Assembly: GCA_035711805.1 (NCBI GenBank)
Contig: DASTBV010000155.1
Coordinates: 1-64,000 of the forward strand
Origin: Gp6-AA40 sp035711805
GTDB lineage: Bacteria > Acidobacteriota > Vicinamibacteria > Vicinamibacterales > UBA2999
DNA: 64,000 bases
Direction: 5' to 3'
Below are positions 42,005 through 50,579 of this stretch, one piece after another (the first letter of the stretch is position 1; each line of letters opens with the position of its first letter). A model generated the notes under the pieces. That model did not search any database. It saw nothing but the letters and a program-made list of their open reading frames with translations, and was not told the DNA's origin. The position numbers and the translations under genes are program-made.

Positions 42005-43414
42005 ATGACCACTCGCACTGAATGCGACCCGCTCGGTCAGCGGGCGGTTCCGGCTGACGCCTATTACGGGATTCAGACGGCGCGCGCGCTCGAGAATTTC
42101 CCGATCAGCGGACTCCGGGCTCCCGGACTCCTCGTCGACGCCACGATTCTCATCAAGAAGGCAGCCGCGTACGCCAACGTCACCCTCGGCCGCCTGGATT
42201 CGAGGATCGGCAGCGCCATCGCCCAGGCAGCGGACGAGATTCTCGGCGGCGCGCTGCGCGATCAGTTTGTCGTCGACGTGTACCAGGCCGGCGCCGGCAC
42301 GTCGCACAACATGAACGTGAACGAGGTGCTCGCCAATCGCGCGGCCGAACTCCTGGGAGGCGTTCGCGGCGAATACGTTCTCGTCCACCCCAACGACCAC
42401 GTCAACATGTCGCAGTCGACAAACGACGTGTTCCCGACGGCAACGCGCCTCGCGCTTCTCTTTGCGCACCGTGATCTGACGGTCACGGCGCGGGCACTGG
42501 CGACCGCATTCGCGATCAAATCCAGAGAGTTCAGCTCCGTTCTGAAGACCGGCCGCACGCACCTGCAGGATGCCGTGCCGATGACGCTGGGCCAGGAGTT
42601 CAGCGGCTACGGCGGGTGCATCGAACACGCGGCCGATGCGCTCGATCGGACATCGGCGCAGCTGCAGGAACTGAACCTCGGCGCCACGGCCGTCGGCACG
42701 GGCCTCAACGCCGGCGACGACTACACGACGCTCGCCGTCGGCCATTTGAGCAGGCTCACCGCGTTGACGCTCCGGCCGGCGGCGAATCGTTTCCGGGTGA
42801 CGCAAAGCATGGGAGACGTGCTCGCGTACTCGGGAGCCATGCGCCGGCTGGCCGTGGAACTCGGGAAGATCGCCAGCGATCTTCGCCTGCTGAGCATGGG
42901 GCCACGCGCGGGCCTCGCCGAAATCAAACTCCCGGCGGTGCAGCCGGGATCGTCGATCATGCCGGGAAAGGTGAATCCGTCGATCCCCGAGATGGTCAAC
43001 CAGGTCTGCTTCCAGGTGATCGGATGCGACGCGGCCGTCTGCGCGGCGGCAGAAGCCGGACAGCTCGAATTGAACGTCATGATGCCGGTCATGGCGTGGA
43101 ACGCGCTGCACTCGTCTGCGATCCTGCGCAATGCGATGACCGTGCTGCGATCGCGATGCGTGGACGGCATCGAGGCGGATGCGGAGCGCTGCCACGAACT
43201 GCTCGACCGCAGCACCGCCGTCGCCACGGCACTCAGCCCGTATCTTGGCTACGCAAAAACCGCGGAGCTCGCCAAGGCGTCGGTGCAATCCGGGCGATCG
43301 ATCCGTGAGCTGGTGCTCGAACAGGGCTTGATGGATCCACGACAGCTCGATCGCGTGCTGTCCGCTGAAGGCATGACGCAGCCGGGCATCGTCGGCGAAG
43401 GGTCGAAGCCATGA
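42005..43414 (+). CDS. aspA: Aspartate ammonia-lyase
   Basis: A 469-residue member of the fumarase/aspartase superfamily. It has DAYYGIQTARALENFPISG near residue 18, MSQSTNDVFPTA near residue 138, KTGRTHLQDAVPMTLGQE near residue 183 and the loop signature GSSIMPGKVNPSIPEMVNQV near residue 317. The PEMVNQVCF continuation is of the aspartase rather than FumC type. It splits aspartate into fumarate and ammonia, and the fumarase beside it would take the fumarate onward. Its stop overlaps the downstream gene by 4 bases. Confidence 0.88.
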   Translation: MTTRTECDPLGQRAVPADAYYGIQTARALENFPISGLRAPGLLVDATILIKKAAAYANVTLGRLDSRIGSAIAQAADEILGGALRDQFVVDVYQAGAGTSHNMNVNEVLANRAAELLGGVRGEYVLVHPNDHVNMSQSTNDVFPTATRLALLFAHRDLTVTARALATAFAIKSREFSSVLKTGRTHLQDAVPMTLGQEFSGYGGCIEHAADALDRTSAQLQELNLGATAVGTGLNAGDDYTTLAVGHLSRLTALTLRPAANRFRVTQSMGDVLAYSGAMRRLAVELGKIASDLRLLSMGPRAGLAEIKLPAVQPGSSIMPGKVNPSIPEMVNQVCFQVIGCDAAVCAAAEAGQLELNVMMPVMAWNALHSSAILRNAMTVLRSRCVDGIEADAERCHELLDRSTAVATALSPYLGYAKTAELAKASVQSGRSIRELVLEQGLMDPRQLDRVLSAEGMTQPGIVGEGSKP

Positions 43415-44064
43415 CCGCGAGAACCCTCGCCGTCATCGCCGCCCTAGTGTGTTCGGTCCGCGTGTCCGCCCAGCAGGCAACGCCGCCCCGCCTCTTCCCG
43501 CCGACCGATCTCAGCCTGCTGGAAACACCTGATCGTGCCGCCTGGCAGAAACCTGAACTGGTGATGGACGCGCTGCGGATCGCCGAGAGGGCGACGGTCG
43601 CTGATGTCGGAGCGGGGTCGGGCTTCTTCACGGTGCGGCTGGCGCGACGTGTCGGCCCGAACGGCGTGGTCTACGCTGAGGACATTCAGCAGCCGATGCT
43701 GGAGTCGATCAAGAGGCGGGTCAGTCGTGAAGGATTGAACAACGTGGTGACGCGGCTCGGCACTGCCACGAACACCAACCTTCCCAAGGGCGCCCTCGAT
43801 GCCGTGCTGGTTGTCGACGTCTACAACCAGGACGTCGGAGACGAGGCCAGCCGCATTCGGCTGTTGCGGCATCTTGCCGATACCATCAAGCCGCAGGGAC
43901 GCATCGGCATCGTGAATTACAAACCAGGCGAAGGCGGACCCGGGCCCGAACCGAAGGTCAGGCTGGATCGGGCGGTGGTTGAAGCGGAGGTCCGGGCCGC
44001 GGGGTTGCGCGTGCTCGACCGCGTCACGCTGCCTTTCCAGTACCTGCTGGTGGTTGGCAAGTAG
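43411..44064 (+). CDS. Class I SAM methyltransferase-like protein with signal peptide
   Basis: A 217-residue protein that begins with a signal-peptide-like leader (TLAVIAALVCSVRVSAQQ). The methyltransferase fold follows: motif I VADVGAGSGFFTVRLARRVG near residue 63, an acidic residue after the second strand (VVYAEDIQQPM), and ALDAVLVVDVYNQ near residue 130. An exported SAM enzyme is odd because SAM is cytosolic, yet the glycine motif is intact. It is coupled to aspA by a 4-base overlap (ATGA). Substrate unknown. Confidence 0.78.
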   Translation: MTARTLAVIAALVCSVRVSAQQATPPRLFPPTDLSLLETPDRAAWQKPELVMDALRIAERATVADVGAGSGFFTVRLARRVGPNGVVYAEDIQQPMLESIKRRVSREGLNNVVTRLGTATNTNLPKGALDAVLVVDVYNQDVGDEASRIRLLRHLADTIKPQGRIGIVNYKPGEGGPGPEPKVRLDRAVVEAEVRAAGLRVLDRVTLPFQYLLVVGK

Positions 44065-44069
44065 AGCGA

Positions 44070-44075
44070 TACAAT
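44070..44075 (+). promoter_or_regulatory. -10 box TACAAT, 6 nt before ATG (leaderless type)
   Basis: TACAAT, then CGCCTC, then the ATG of bioY. The box begins 6 bases after the upstream stop, giving bioY its own start within an otherwise compact run of genes. Confidence 0.5.
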
Positions 44076-44081
44076 CGCCTC

Positions 44082-44705
44082 ATGAACGCAGCTTACCCGG
44101 CCACTCTGGTGAACGCCGTCGCCACTCGCGCTGACCGCGCGGAGGCGAATGGCATCCGCATCGCGTCCGTGGTGTTCATCACCGTGCTCACCGCCGCTGC
44201 GGCGCAGATCAGTTTCCCGCTGCCGTTCACGCAGGTGCCGTTCACGTTCCAGCCGATGGTCGTGCTGGTCGGCGGTCTCGTGCTCGGCTCGCGGCTCGGG
44301 TTTGCCAGCCAAGTGCTGTATCTCATGGCCGGCATCGCCGGACTGCCGGTCTTCGCCGCTTCCGTGACCCTGCCCCCTGGAGCTCTCCGCCTGCTTGGAC
44401 CGACCGGCGGCTATCTCATGGCCTACCCGCTGGCGGCATTCGCTGTTGGCTACCTTGCCGAGCGTGGCTGGGCCCGGCGCTACGTCGCGTCGGTGGCCGC
44501 CATGCTCGTGGGACTCTGCATCATTTACGTGGCGGGAACGATCTGGCTTTCGTATTTCGCGCGGCTGGTTTCAGGCAGCGCGGCCGTCGGACTGACCGCC
44601 GCCCTCGCGTCAGGGGTATATCCATTCGTTCTCGCCGATCTGGCCAAGCTCGCGGCCGCCGCCGGCATCACGCCCGGACTCTGGCGACTGATCGGTACGC
44701 GGTAA
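44082..44705 (+). CDS. bioY: BioY-type biotin transporter S component
   Basis: A 207-residue membrane protein with about six transmembrane segments and BioY landmarks: FPLPFTQVPFTFQPMVVLVGG near residue 47 (the N-terminal substrate loop), YLMAGIAGLPVFA near residue 80 and GPTGGYLMAYPLAAFAVGY near residue 105. BioY binds biotin and works with ECF energising proteins, which are not in this window, or alone. No ribosome-binding site; the start follows a TACAAT box. thiD follows 4 bases after its stop. Confidence 0.9.
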   Translation: MNAAYPATLVNAVATRADRAEANGIRIASVVFITVLTAAAAQISFPLPFTQVPFTFQPMVVLVGGLVLGSRLGFASQVLYLMAGIAGLPVFAASVTLPPGALRLLGPTGGYLMAYPLAAFAVGYLAERGWARRYVASVAAMLVGLCIIYVAGTIWLSYFARLVSGSAAVGLTAALASGVYPFVLADLAKLAAAAGITPGLWRLIGTR

Positions 44706-44709
44706 CCCC

Positions 44710-45492
44710 ATGCGCACGGCGCTGACAATCGCGGGCAGCGATTCAGGCGCCGGCGCGGGGATCCAGGCAGACCTCAAGACGTTCGCCGCCCACGGCGTCT
44801 ACGGCACCACCGCCATCACCGCAGTAACCGCGCAGAACACCCGCGGCGTCGTGTCGTTTACCGAAGTGACGCCGGAACTCATCCGCCAGCAGATCGAGGC
44901 GGTAATGGTCGATCTCGGCACGGATGCCGCAAAGACGGGAATGCTGGCATCGGCGGGCGCAGTCGAAGCGGTGGCCAGGGCGATCGCGGACTTCGACGTT
45001 CCGTTCGTCGTCGTCGATCCCGTCATGCTTGCGAAGAGCGGAGACCGCCTGGCCGCAAACGACGCGGTCGAAGCGATGAAAACGTCGCTCCTCCCGAAAG
45101 CGTTCGTCGTCACGCCAAACATCCCGGAAGCCGAGGCGCTGGCGGGCATCGCCATCGCGGCGGACGAGGACCGGCGCGAGGCGGCGAGGCGAATCCGGGC
45201 GCTCGGGCCGTCGCTCGTCGTCATCAAAGGCGGGCATCTCTCCAGCGACGACATCGTCGATTTGCTGTACGACGGTCGCGAGTTCATGGAATTCCGTCAT
45301 CCCCGGGTCGCGAGCCGTCACACGCACGGGACGGGCTGCACCTTTGCCGCCGCCGTTGCCGCCCATCTCGCCTGCGGGCGTTCGGTCCGTGAGGCGATTC
45401 CGCTGATTCAGGAGTACATCGCCGGCGCGATCCGCAGCGCGCCCGAAATTGGCGAGGGCAGCGGGCCAATGAATCACTTCTGGAAGCGCTAA
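44710..45492 (+). CDS. thiD: Hydroxymethylpyrimidine/phosphomethylpyrimidine kinase
   Basis: A 260-residue ribokinase-family enzyme with TIAGSDSGAGAGIQADLKTF at the N-terminus, VVDPVMLAKSGDRL near residue 100, VTPNIPEAEALAGI near residue 134 and the phosphate/anion loop RHTHGTGCTFAAAVAAHLA near residue 200. It phosphorylates HMP twice in thiamine synthesis. Its nearness to bioY (4 bases) suggests a vitamin-related transcript. No other thiamine genes are in the window. Confidence 0.92.
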   Translation: MRTALTIAGSDSGAGAGIQADLKTFAAHGVYGTTAITAVTAQNTRGVVSFTEVTPELIRQQIEAVMVDLGTDAAKTGMLASAGAVEAVARAIADFDVPFVVVDPVMLAKSGDRLAANDAVEAMKTSLLPKAFVVTPNIPEAEALAGIAIAADEDRREAARRIRALGPSLVVIKGGHLSSDDIVDLLYDGREFMEFRHPRVASRHTHGTGCTFAAAVAAHLACGRSVREAIPLIQEYIAGAIRSAPEIGEGSGPMNHFWKR

Positions 45493-45495
45493 ACT
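45490..45495 (+). promoter_or_regulatory. -10 box TAAACT, 6 nt before ATG (leaderless type)
   Basis: TAAACT overlaps the thiD stop codon and is followed by GGCGGT and the moaE ATG. GGCGG could alternatively be a weak ribosome-binding site, so this is one of the less certain cases. Confidence 0.35.
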
Positions 45496-45501
45496 GGCGG
45501 T

Positions 45502-45978
45502 ATGGCGTCGGTTGCGGTCACCTCCGCGCCCCTCGACCTGCGGGCCCTGATCGACGAAGTCGGCGGGTCGAGCACGGCCGATGGGGCGGTGGCATCGTTC
45601 ATCGGGTTGGTACGCGAGCAGAATCAGGGACGACGAGTGTCGTTCCTCGAGTACGAGGCGTACGAGCCGCTGGCGATCCGCGCGCTGCAGTTGATTACGG
45701 AAGAGGCCCGGGCCAGCTGGGCCGACACCCGGATTGGCGTGCACCACAGGATTGGGCGGCTCGAGCTCGGCGAAGCCAGCATCATCATCGTCGCCGCCTC
45801 ACCGCACCGGGCGCACGCCTTCGCCGCGTGCCGGTACACGATCGAACGGGTGAAGCAGATCGTTCCGATCTGGAAGCACGAACATTTCGAGGGCGGCGAC
45901 GTCTGGCTCGAAGGCGCCACCGCCGATCCCGACGATGAGGCGGCGCGCGAGGCGGCGCGCCGGATCGCATGCGTGTAA
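45502..45978 (+). CDS. moaE: Molybdopterin synthase catalytic subunit
   Basis: A 158-residue MoaE: VASFIGLVREQNQGRRVSFL near residue 33, LEYEAYEPLAI near residue 52, the conserved HHRIGRLELGEASIIIVAAS near residue 82 and VPIWKHEHFEGGDVW near residue 120 with the catalytic lysine. It inserts dithiolene sulfur into the pterin precursor using thiocarboxylated MoaD. moaD overlaps its 3' end by 10 bases. Confidence 0.92.
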   Translation: MASVAVTSAPLDLRALIDEVGGSSTADGAVASFIGLVREQNQGRRVSFLEYEAYEPLAIRALQLITEEARASWADTRIGVHHRIGRLELGEASIIIVAASPHRAHAFAACRYTIERVKQIVPIWKHEHFEGGDVWLEGATADPDDEAAREAARRIACV

Positions 45979-46214
45979 CAGTACGGCTCTTCGCACGCCT
46001 GCGCGACCTGGCGGGATCCGGCGAGCTTGTACGTGAGGTCGAAACGCCGGCAACCGTCGAAACGGTCTGGCGATCGCTTGTCGACGAAATGCCGGATCTC
46101 CGTGACTACGAACGGACGATGTCAGTCGCCGTAAACGCCGATTACGCGAAGATGTCGGCAAAGGTGGCCGACGGTGACGAGGTTGCGTTCCTGCCGCCTG
46201 TGTCCGGGGGATAA
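45969..46214 (+). CDS. moaD: Molybdopterin synthase sulfur carrier subunit
   Basis: An 81-residue ubiquitin-like protein (RVTVRLFARLRDLAGSGELV) ending in VAFLPPVSGG, the exposed Gly-Gly tail that carries the thiocarboxylate. It is coupled to moaE by a 10-base overlap, consistent with the equal amounts needed for the heterotetramer. Confidence 0.93.
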   Translation: MRVTVRLFARLRDLAGSGELVREVETPATVETVWRSLVDEMPDLRDYERTMSVAVNADYAKMSAKVADGDEVAFLPPVSGG

Positions 46215-46225
46215 TCAGCAGGAGC

Positions 46226-47302
46226 ATGTTCGACAAGCTGTCCACGGTCGAATCGCGCTACGACGAGCTGATGCACCGCCTCGGCACAGGCGAGGTGCAG
46301 TCGGATCCGGTCGAGTTCCGGAAAGCCGCGAAGGCGCTGTCCGACATGGAGCCGCTCGTTCAGAAATACCGCGAATACAAAGCGGTTGATCAGGACATCG
46401 CGGGTTCCGAAGAGCTCGTGCGCGGGTCCGATCCGGAGATGCGGGAGCTTGCCGAAGAGGAGCTCAAGACGCTGTACGTCAAACGCGACGCGCTCCTCGA
46501 GGAAATCAAGATCCTGCTGATTCCGAAGGATCCCAACGACGAGAAGAACGTCCTGCTCGAAATCCGCGCCGGCACGGGCGGCGAGGAAGCGGCGCTCTTC
46601 GCCGGCGAGCTGTACCGCATGTATCACCGCTACGCCGAGCGTCAGGGATGGAAGCTCGAGGTGATGTCTCTCAGCGAGAGCGACACGGGTGGACTGAAAG
46701 AAGCGATTGCTTCGATTGAGGGCCGCGGCGTTTACAGCCGGCTGAAGTACGAGAGCGGCGTCCACCGCGTGCAGCGCGTGCCGGCGACCGAAGCCTCCGG
46801 GCGAATCCACACGTCGACGGCCACCGTGGCCGTGCTGCCGGAAGCCGAGGACGTCGACATCCAGATCACCGAAAAGGACCTGCGCATCGACACGTTCTGC
46901 TCCAGCGGTCCGGGCGGTCAGAGCGTGAACACGACGTACTCCGCCGTCCGGCTCACGCATATTCCAACGGGGCTGGTCGTTTCGCAGCAGGACGAAAAGT
47001 CGCAGATCAAGAACCGCGCGAAGGCGATGAAGGTACTCCGCGCGCGCCTGTACGAAATGGAGATGCAGAAGCAGCAGGACGCGATCGCGAAGGAGCGCCG
47101 CGGGCAGGTCGGTACCGGAGAACGATCGGAAAAGATCCGGACCTATAACTTCCCGCAGAGCCGCATCACCGACCATCGAATCAACTTCACCACCCACCAG
47201 CTGCACGACGTGCTTGCCGGCGAGCTGGGCGAGTTGATCGATCAGGTCACCTCCTACTACAACGCCGAAAAGCTGAAACAGGTCACGACGTCGGTATCCT
47301 GA
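46226..47302 (+). CDS. prfA: Peptide chain release factor 1
   Basis: A 358-residue class I release factor. The stop-codon-reading PAT tripeptide of RF1 is in VQRVPATEASGRIHTS near residue 190, and the catalytic GGQ is in CSSGPGGQSVNTTYS near residue 234. It ends translation at UAA and UAG. aggagc precedes the ATG. prmC, whose product methylates the GGQ glutamine, follows after 7 bases. Confidence 0.96.
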   Translation: MFDKLSTVESRYDELMHRLGTGEVQSDPVEFRKAAKALSDMEPLVQKYREYKAVDQDIAGSEELVRGSDPEMRELAEEELKTLYVKRDALLEEIKILLIPKDPNDEKNVLLEIRAGTGGEEAALFAGELYRMYHRYAERQGWKLEVMSLSESDTGGLKEAIASIEGRGVYSRLKYESGVHRVQRVPATEASGRIHTSTATVAVLPEAEDVDIQITEKDLRIDTFCSSGPGGQSVNTTYSAVRLTHIPTGLVVSQQDEKSQIKNRAKAMKVLRARLYEMEMQKQQDAIAKERRGQVGTGERSEKIRTYNFPQSRITDHRINFTTHQLHDVLAGELGELIDQVTSYYNAEKLKQVTTSVS

Positions 47303-47309
47303 CGACACC

Positions 47310-48161
47310 GTGAGGCTGCACGAACGGCTTGCCGCGGCGCGTGAGCAACTGGTGCGCGCGGGGATTCAGCCGTCGGAGGCGGCCATCGACGTCGAGCTCT
47401 ACGCCCGAACCATTCTGCAGTGGGACCGCGCGCGCCTGCTGCTCCATCTCCAGTCCGCCGTCCCGGACACGCTCGAACCGCAATTCTCGGACTGGCTCGC
47501 GCGCCGCGAGCGCTTCGAACCGTCGGCGTACATCGTTGGCGAACGCGAATTCTGGGGGCTCGATTTTTTCGTGACGCCCGCGGTGCTCGTCCCACGGCCG
47601 GAAACGGAGCTCGTCGTCGAGGAAGCGGTCGCGATCGCCCGCGCCGATGGTCAGTCACGGCGCATCGCGGATATCGGCACCGGAAGCGGCTGTATCGCGG
47701 TCTCCGTCGCGCACGACGTTCCGCGCTGCACCGTGGTTGCCACCGACGTCTCGAGCGGGGCGCTGGAGGTCGCACGGCGGAACTCGGAACGCCATGCGGT
47801 TGACGGCCGCATTCACTTCGTCTGCACGCCGTACCTCGATGGCGTCCACGGTACGTTCGATGTGATCACCGCGAACCCGCCCTACGTGCGGACAATCGAC
47901 AAACGGGGACTCTCACCCGACGTGCTGCAGGAGCCCCACGTCGCGCTCTTCGGCGGCGCTTCGGGTCTCGAGCACATCGACGCGGTGCTGACAACCGCGT
48001 CACAGGCGCTCCGTCCAGGCGGCTGGCTCGTCATGGAATTCGGTTTCGGGCAGGAAGACGAGGTGCGCGAGCTGGCATCCAGACAGCCGAACCTGTTCGT
48101 GGACCGGACGCGAGCGGATCTGCAGGGCCTGGCGCGTACCGCTATCATTCAACGCCGATGA
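47310..48161 (+). CDS. prmC: Release factor glutamine methyltransferase
   Basis: A 283-residue N5-glutamine methyltransferase: helical N-terminal domain, LVPRPETELVVEEAV near residue 94, SAM motif IADIGTGSGCIAVSVAH near residue 116 and the catalytic NPPYV in VITANPPYVRTIDK near residue 189. It modifies the GGQ motif of release factors, matching its place after prfA. The start is GTG; the stop overlaps the HIT gene by 4 bases. Confidence 0.94.
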   Translation: MRLHERLAAAREQLVRAGIQPSEAAIDVELYARTILQWDRARLLLHLQSAVPDTLEPQFSDWLARRERFEPSAYIVGEREFWGLDFFVTPAVLVPRPETELVVEEAVAIARADGQSRRIADIGTGSGCIAVSVAHDVPRCTVVATDVSSGALEVARRNSERHAVDGRIHFVCTPYLDGVHGTFDVITANPPYVRTIDKRGLSPDVLQEPHVALFGGASGLEHIDAVLTTASQALRPGGWLVMEFGFGQEDEVRELASRQPNLFVDRTRADLQGLARTAIIQRR

Positions 48162-48502
48162 GCGACTGCCTCTTCTGCAAAATCATCGCGGGCGAAATTC
48201 CCGGCCACCTGGTCCATGCCGATCGCGACCTCGTCGCCTTCAAGGACATCAATCCGCAGGCGCCCCTTCACGTGCTGATCGTGCCGCGGCGGCACATCGC
48301 CACGCTGAACGACCTGACGCCGGGCGACGATGGGCTGATCGGTCTGATGTTCCGGCGAGCGGCGGCGCTCGCGAAACAGAACGGCTACGCGGAGCGCGGC
48401 TACCGGACCGTCCTGAACTGCAACCGGGACGCGGGCCAGACCGTGTTTCACATCCATCTTCATTTGCTGGCCGGACGCGGACTTGGCTGGCCGCCTGGTT
48501 GA
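48158..48502 (+). CDS. HIT family (HINT-like) nucleotide-binding protein
   Basis: A 114-residue HIT protein with CLFCKIIAGEIPGHLV at the N-terminus (a zinc-type CxxC) and the histidine triad in GQTVFHIHLHLLAGRGLGW near the C-terminus. HINT proteins hydrolyse AMP-linked substrates. It is coupled to prmC by an ATGA overlap and converges on a HAD phosphatase gene. Confidence 0.93.
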   Translation: MSDCLFCKIIAGEIPGHLVHADRDLVAFKDINPQAPLHVLIVPRRHIATLNDLTPGDDGLIGLMFRRAAALAKQNGYAERGYRTVLNCNRDAGQTVFHIHLHLLAGRGLGWPPG

Positions 48503-48540
48503 GACCGGATCCCGGTTGCGCCTCACGATCGGAAGACGCG

Positions 48541-49251
48541 CTAGAAGATCAAAGAAGGTAGTTCGGCCATTGTGCGAATGACCGGCACGCCTGCGACGGT
48601 CTCGGGCAGACCCTCGCCTCGATGGACGAGCACCCCGCGCATCCCGACGCTGAGAGCTCCTTCGATGTCGTGCGGCAGGCTGTCGCCCACCATCACCGAC
48701 TCTTCAGGCCGGACTCCCGCAAGCTGTAACGCCGCCTGGAAGATGCTCGGATGCGGCTTCAGATACCCATGCTCGGCTGAAGAGACCGCCGCGCTGATTA
48801 ATCCCTCCAGCTCGAAATGCTGCTCGAAGGACGCCAGCGACCGGTGTGAATTCGAGATCAGTCCGATCTTGATGTCGCGCCTCGCCAGCTCACGCAGCAC
48901 CGGGGCGACGTCGTCGTAGAGATGAAAGTGATGACAGGCCGCCCACTCGTCATATATCTCGCGGGCACACGCGTCCAGCGCCGGCCCGGCCCCTCCCATC
49001 TCCTCGATAATGCGCCGTGTATAGCGCACGAAGATTTCGCCGTCGTAGACGTGCTCCTGCTGCGCGTCGAGGATGACCGAGGCGGCACGGACGGCATGAC
49101 CGAAGCGCGCGGGCTCCACGGCGATGCCGTGGCTGGCGCAGAACCGCTGGTACCCCTCGCCCTGGAACGTCGGACCCGGGTAAATGAGCGTGAAATCGAC
49201 GTCGAAGAAAACCGCGGCTGGAAGACCTGACGCTCGCGCGCGGGCCGTCAC
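48541..49251 (-). CDS. HAD-superfamily hydrolase
   Basis: A 236-residue HAD protein: motif I FFDVDFTLIYPGP near residue 15, a helical cap, motif II IGLISNSHRSLASFEQH near residue 121, motif III YLKPHPSIFQAAL near residue 153 and motif IV ESVMVGDSLPHDIEGA near residue 173. It is a phosphatase or related phosphotransferase of unknown substrate. The GTG start overlaps the stop of the non-catalytic M16 gene as GTGA, making it the third gene of that operon. Confidence 0.87.
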   Translation of the reverse strand: MTARARASGLPAAVFFDVDFTLIYPGPTFQGEGYQRFCASHGIAVEPARFGHAVRAASVILDAQQEHVYDGEIFVRYTRRIIEEMGGAGPALDACAREIYDEWAACHHFHLYDDVAPVLRELARRDIKIGLISNSHRSLASFEQHFELEGLISAAVSSAEHGYLKPHPSIFQAALQLAGVRPEESVMVGDSLPHDIEGALSVGMRGVLVHRGEGLPETVAGVPVIRTMAELPSLIF

Positions 49252-50579
49252 TGCAGCGCGCCGGAGTACGGGCCGGCGACGACGACCGTCGCGCGCGAGG
49301 GATCGAGCGTGGCGCGCGCCGCCTCGTGCACCTGGTCGCGGCTGACCTCGGCCAGCAGAGCCGGCAGCCGCACGTCGTAATCGAGACCGAGACCGAACAG
49401 TTCCGCGGTCTGAAGGAACGTCGCAATGCCGACGTTCGTCTCGAGGGTTCGCGGCATCGATCCAATCAGATACTGCTTCGATTCGGCCAGCTCCCTGTCG
49501 GCCGGACCATCGGCCGAAAACCTCGACAGTTCGAGATCGATTGAGGCGACGGCGCGTTCGACATTCGCCGGGCTGACGCCGGCCCGAATCACCAGTGGGC
49601 CGGCCGCGACGCTGGCGTCGAATGAGCTGAACGTGTAGTACGCCATCCCCTGACGCTCGCGGATGCTGTCCCCGAGGCGACCCCCAAGCGCGTACTGGCC
49701 GAGAATGTTGTTCATGATCCAGTACGCGTAATAACGCGGATCGTCGCGGCGGATCGTCACGAACCCGTAGGCGACGTCGGCCTGGGCCTTGTTCATCATC
49801 GGTAGAACCGTCGTACGGCGCTCGCCGCGGGGCTCGACGTCCACGACGCTCATCGCAGCCGGGGCCTCCGCCTGCCATTCCCCAAATACCGACGCAGTGG
49901 CCGCAACGGCCCGGTCGGCTTCAACGTCGCCGACAAGCGCCAGCGACAGCGACTGCGGCGCGAAGCGGGCGCGATGGAACCGCCGGAGATCGTCCATCGT
50001 GATCCGCTCGACCGTCTCCAGCGTTCCACGTATCGGCCGCCCGTACGCGTGCGCGTCTCCATACAACGCCCGCATCATCGTTTCCATGGCGACGGTGGCG
50101 GGGTTGTCCTGGTCCTGACGGAGCAGCGTGACGATCTCGCCGCGCCGCGTCTCGACTTCGCCCGCCGGAAAGGCCGGCCGGATCGCGATATCGCCCACAA
50201 GCGCCAGAATCCGCTCGAAGTCCTCCGCCAGGCACGTGCAGACCAGCCACATCGCGTGACGGTTCACGGCAACCGTGAGTGACACGCCGCGGCTGTCCAA
50301 CTCCTCCGCGATTTGATCTCCCGTGCGCGATTCGGTCCCTCGATCGATTGTCTTCGAGACGAAATGTGCGAGCCCGGAGAGATCCTGCGGGTCGTACGCC
50401 GTTCCGCCATGGAACCCTGCATGAATGGTGACCGCCGGGGTCGTTCGTGTTTCCTTGGCGAGAACGGTCAGGCCGTTCGGCAGCACATGTCGCGTCGGCG
50501 ACAGCCCGCGTCCCCGGCGTCCTGCGGGCGGCGCGCCGGCGAGCGCCGAACGGGTGTTCGGCTGGTGATCAATCGGCAT
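49248..50579 (-). CDS. M16 peptidase-like subunit with broken zinc motif
   Basis: About 443 residues with the M16 two-domain layout (HVLPNGLTVLAKETRTTPAV start and RERQGMAYYTFSSFDAS in the C-terminal half). The HxxEH position reads GLAHFVSKTIDRGTE: the first histidine remains but the glutamate and second histidine are lost, so catalysis is unlikely. It overlaps the catalytic M16 gene by 11 bases. The start at ATG 50579 follows from that overlap; the longer frame lies inside the upstream gene. Confidence 0.85.
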   Translation of the reverse strand: MPIDHQPNTRSALAGAPPAGRRGRGLSPTRHVLPNGLTVLAKETRTTPAVTIHAGFHGGTAYDPQDLSGLAHFVSKTIDRGTESRTGDQIAEELDSRGVSLTVAVNRHAMWLVCTCLAEDFERILALVGDIAIRPAFPAGEVETRRGEIVTLLRQDQDNPATVAMETMMRALYGDAHAYGRPIRGTLETVERITMDDLRRFHRARFAPQSLSLALVGDVEADRAVAATASVFGEWQAEAPAAMSVVDVEPRGERRTTVLPMMNKAQADVAYGFVTIRRDDPRYYAYWIMNNILGQYALGGRLGDSIRERQGMAYYTFSSFDASVAAGPLVIRAGVSPANVERAVASIDLELSRFSADGPADRELAESKQYLIGSMPRTLETNVGIATFLQTAELFGLGLDYDVRLPALLAEVSRDQVHEAARATLDPSRATVVVAGPYSGALQ

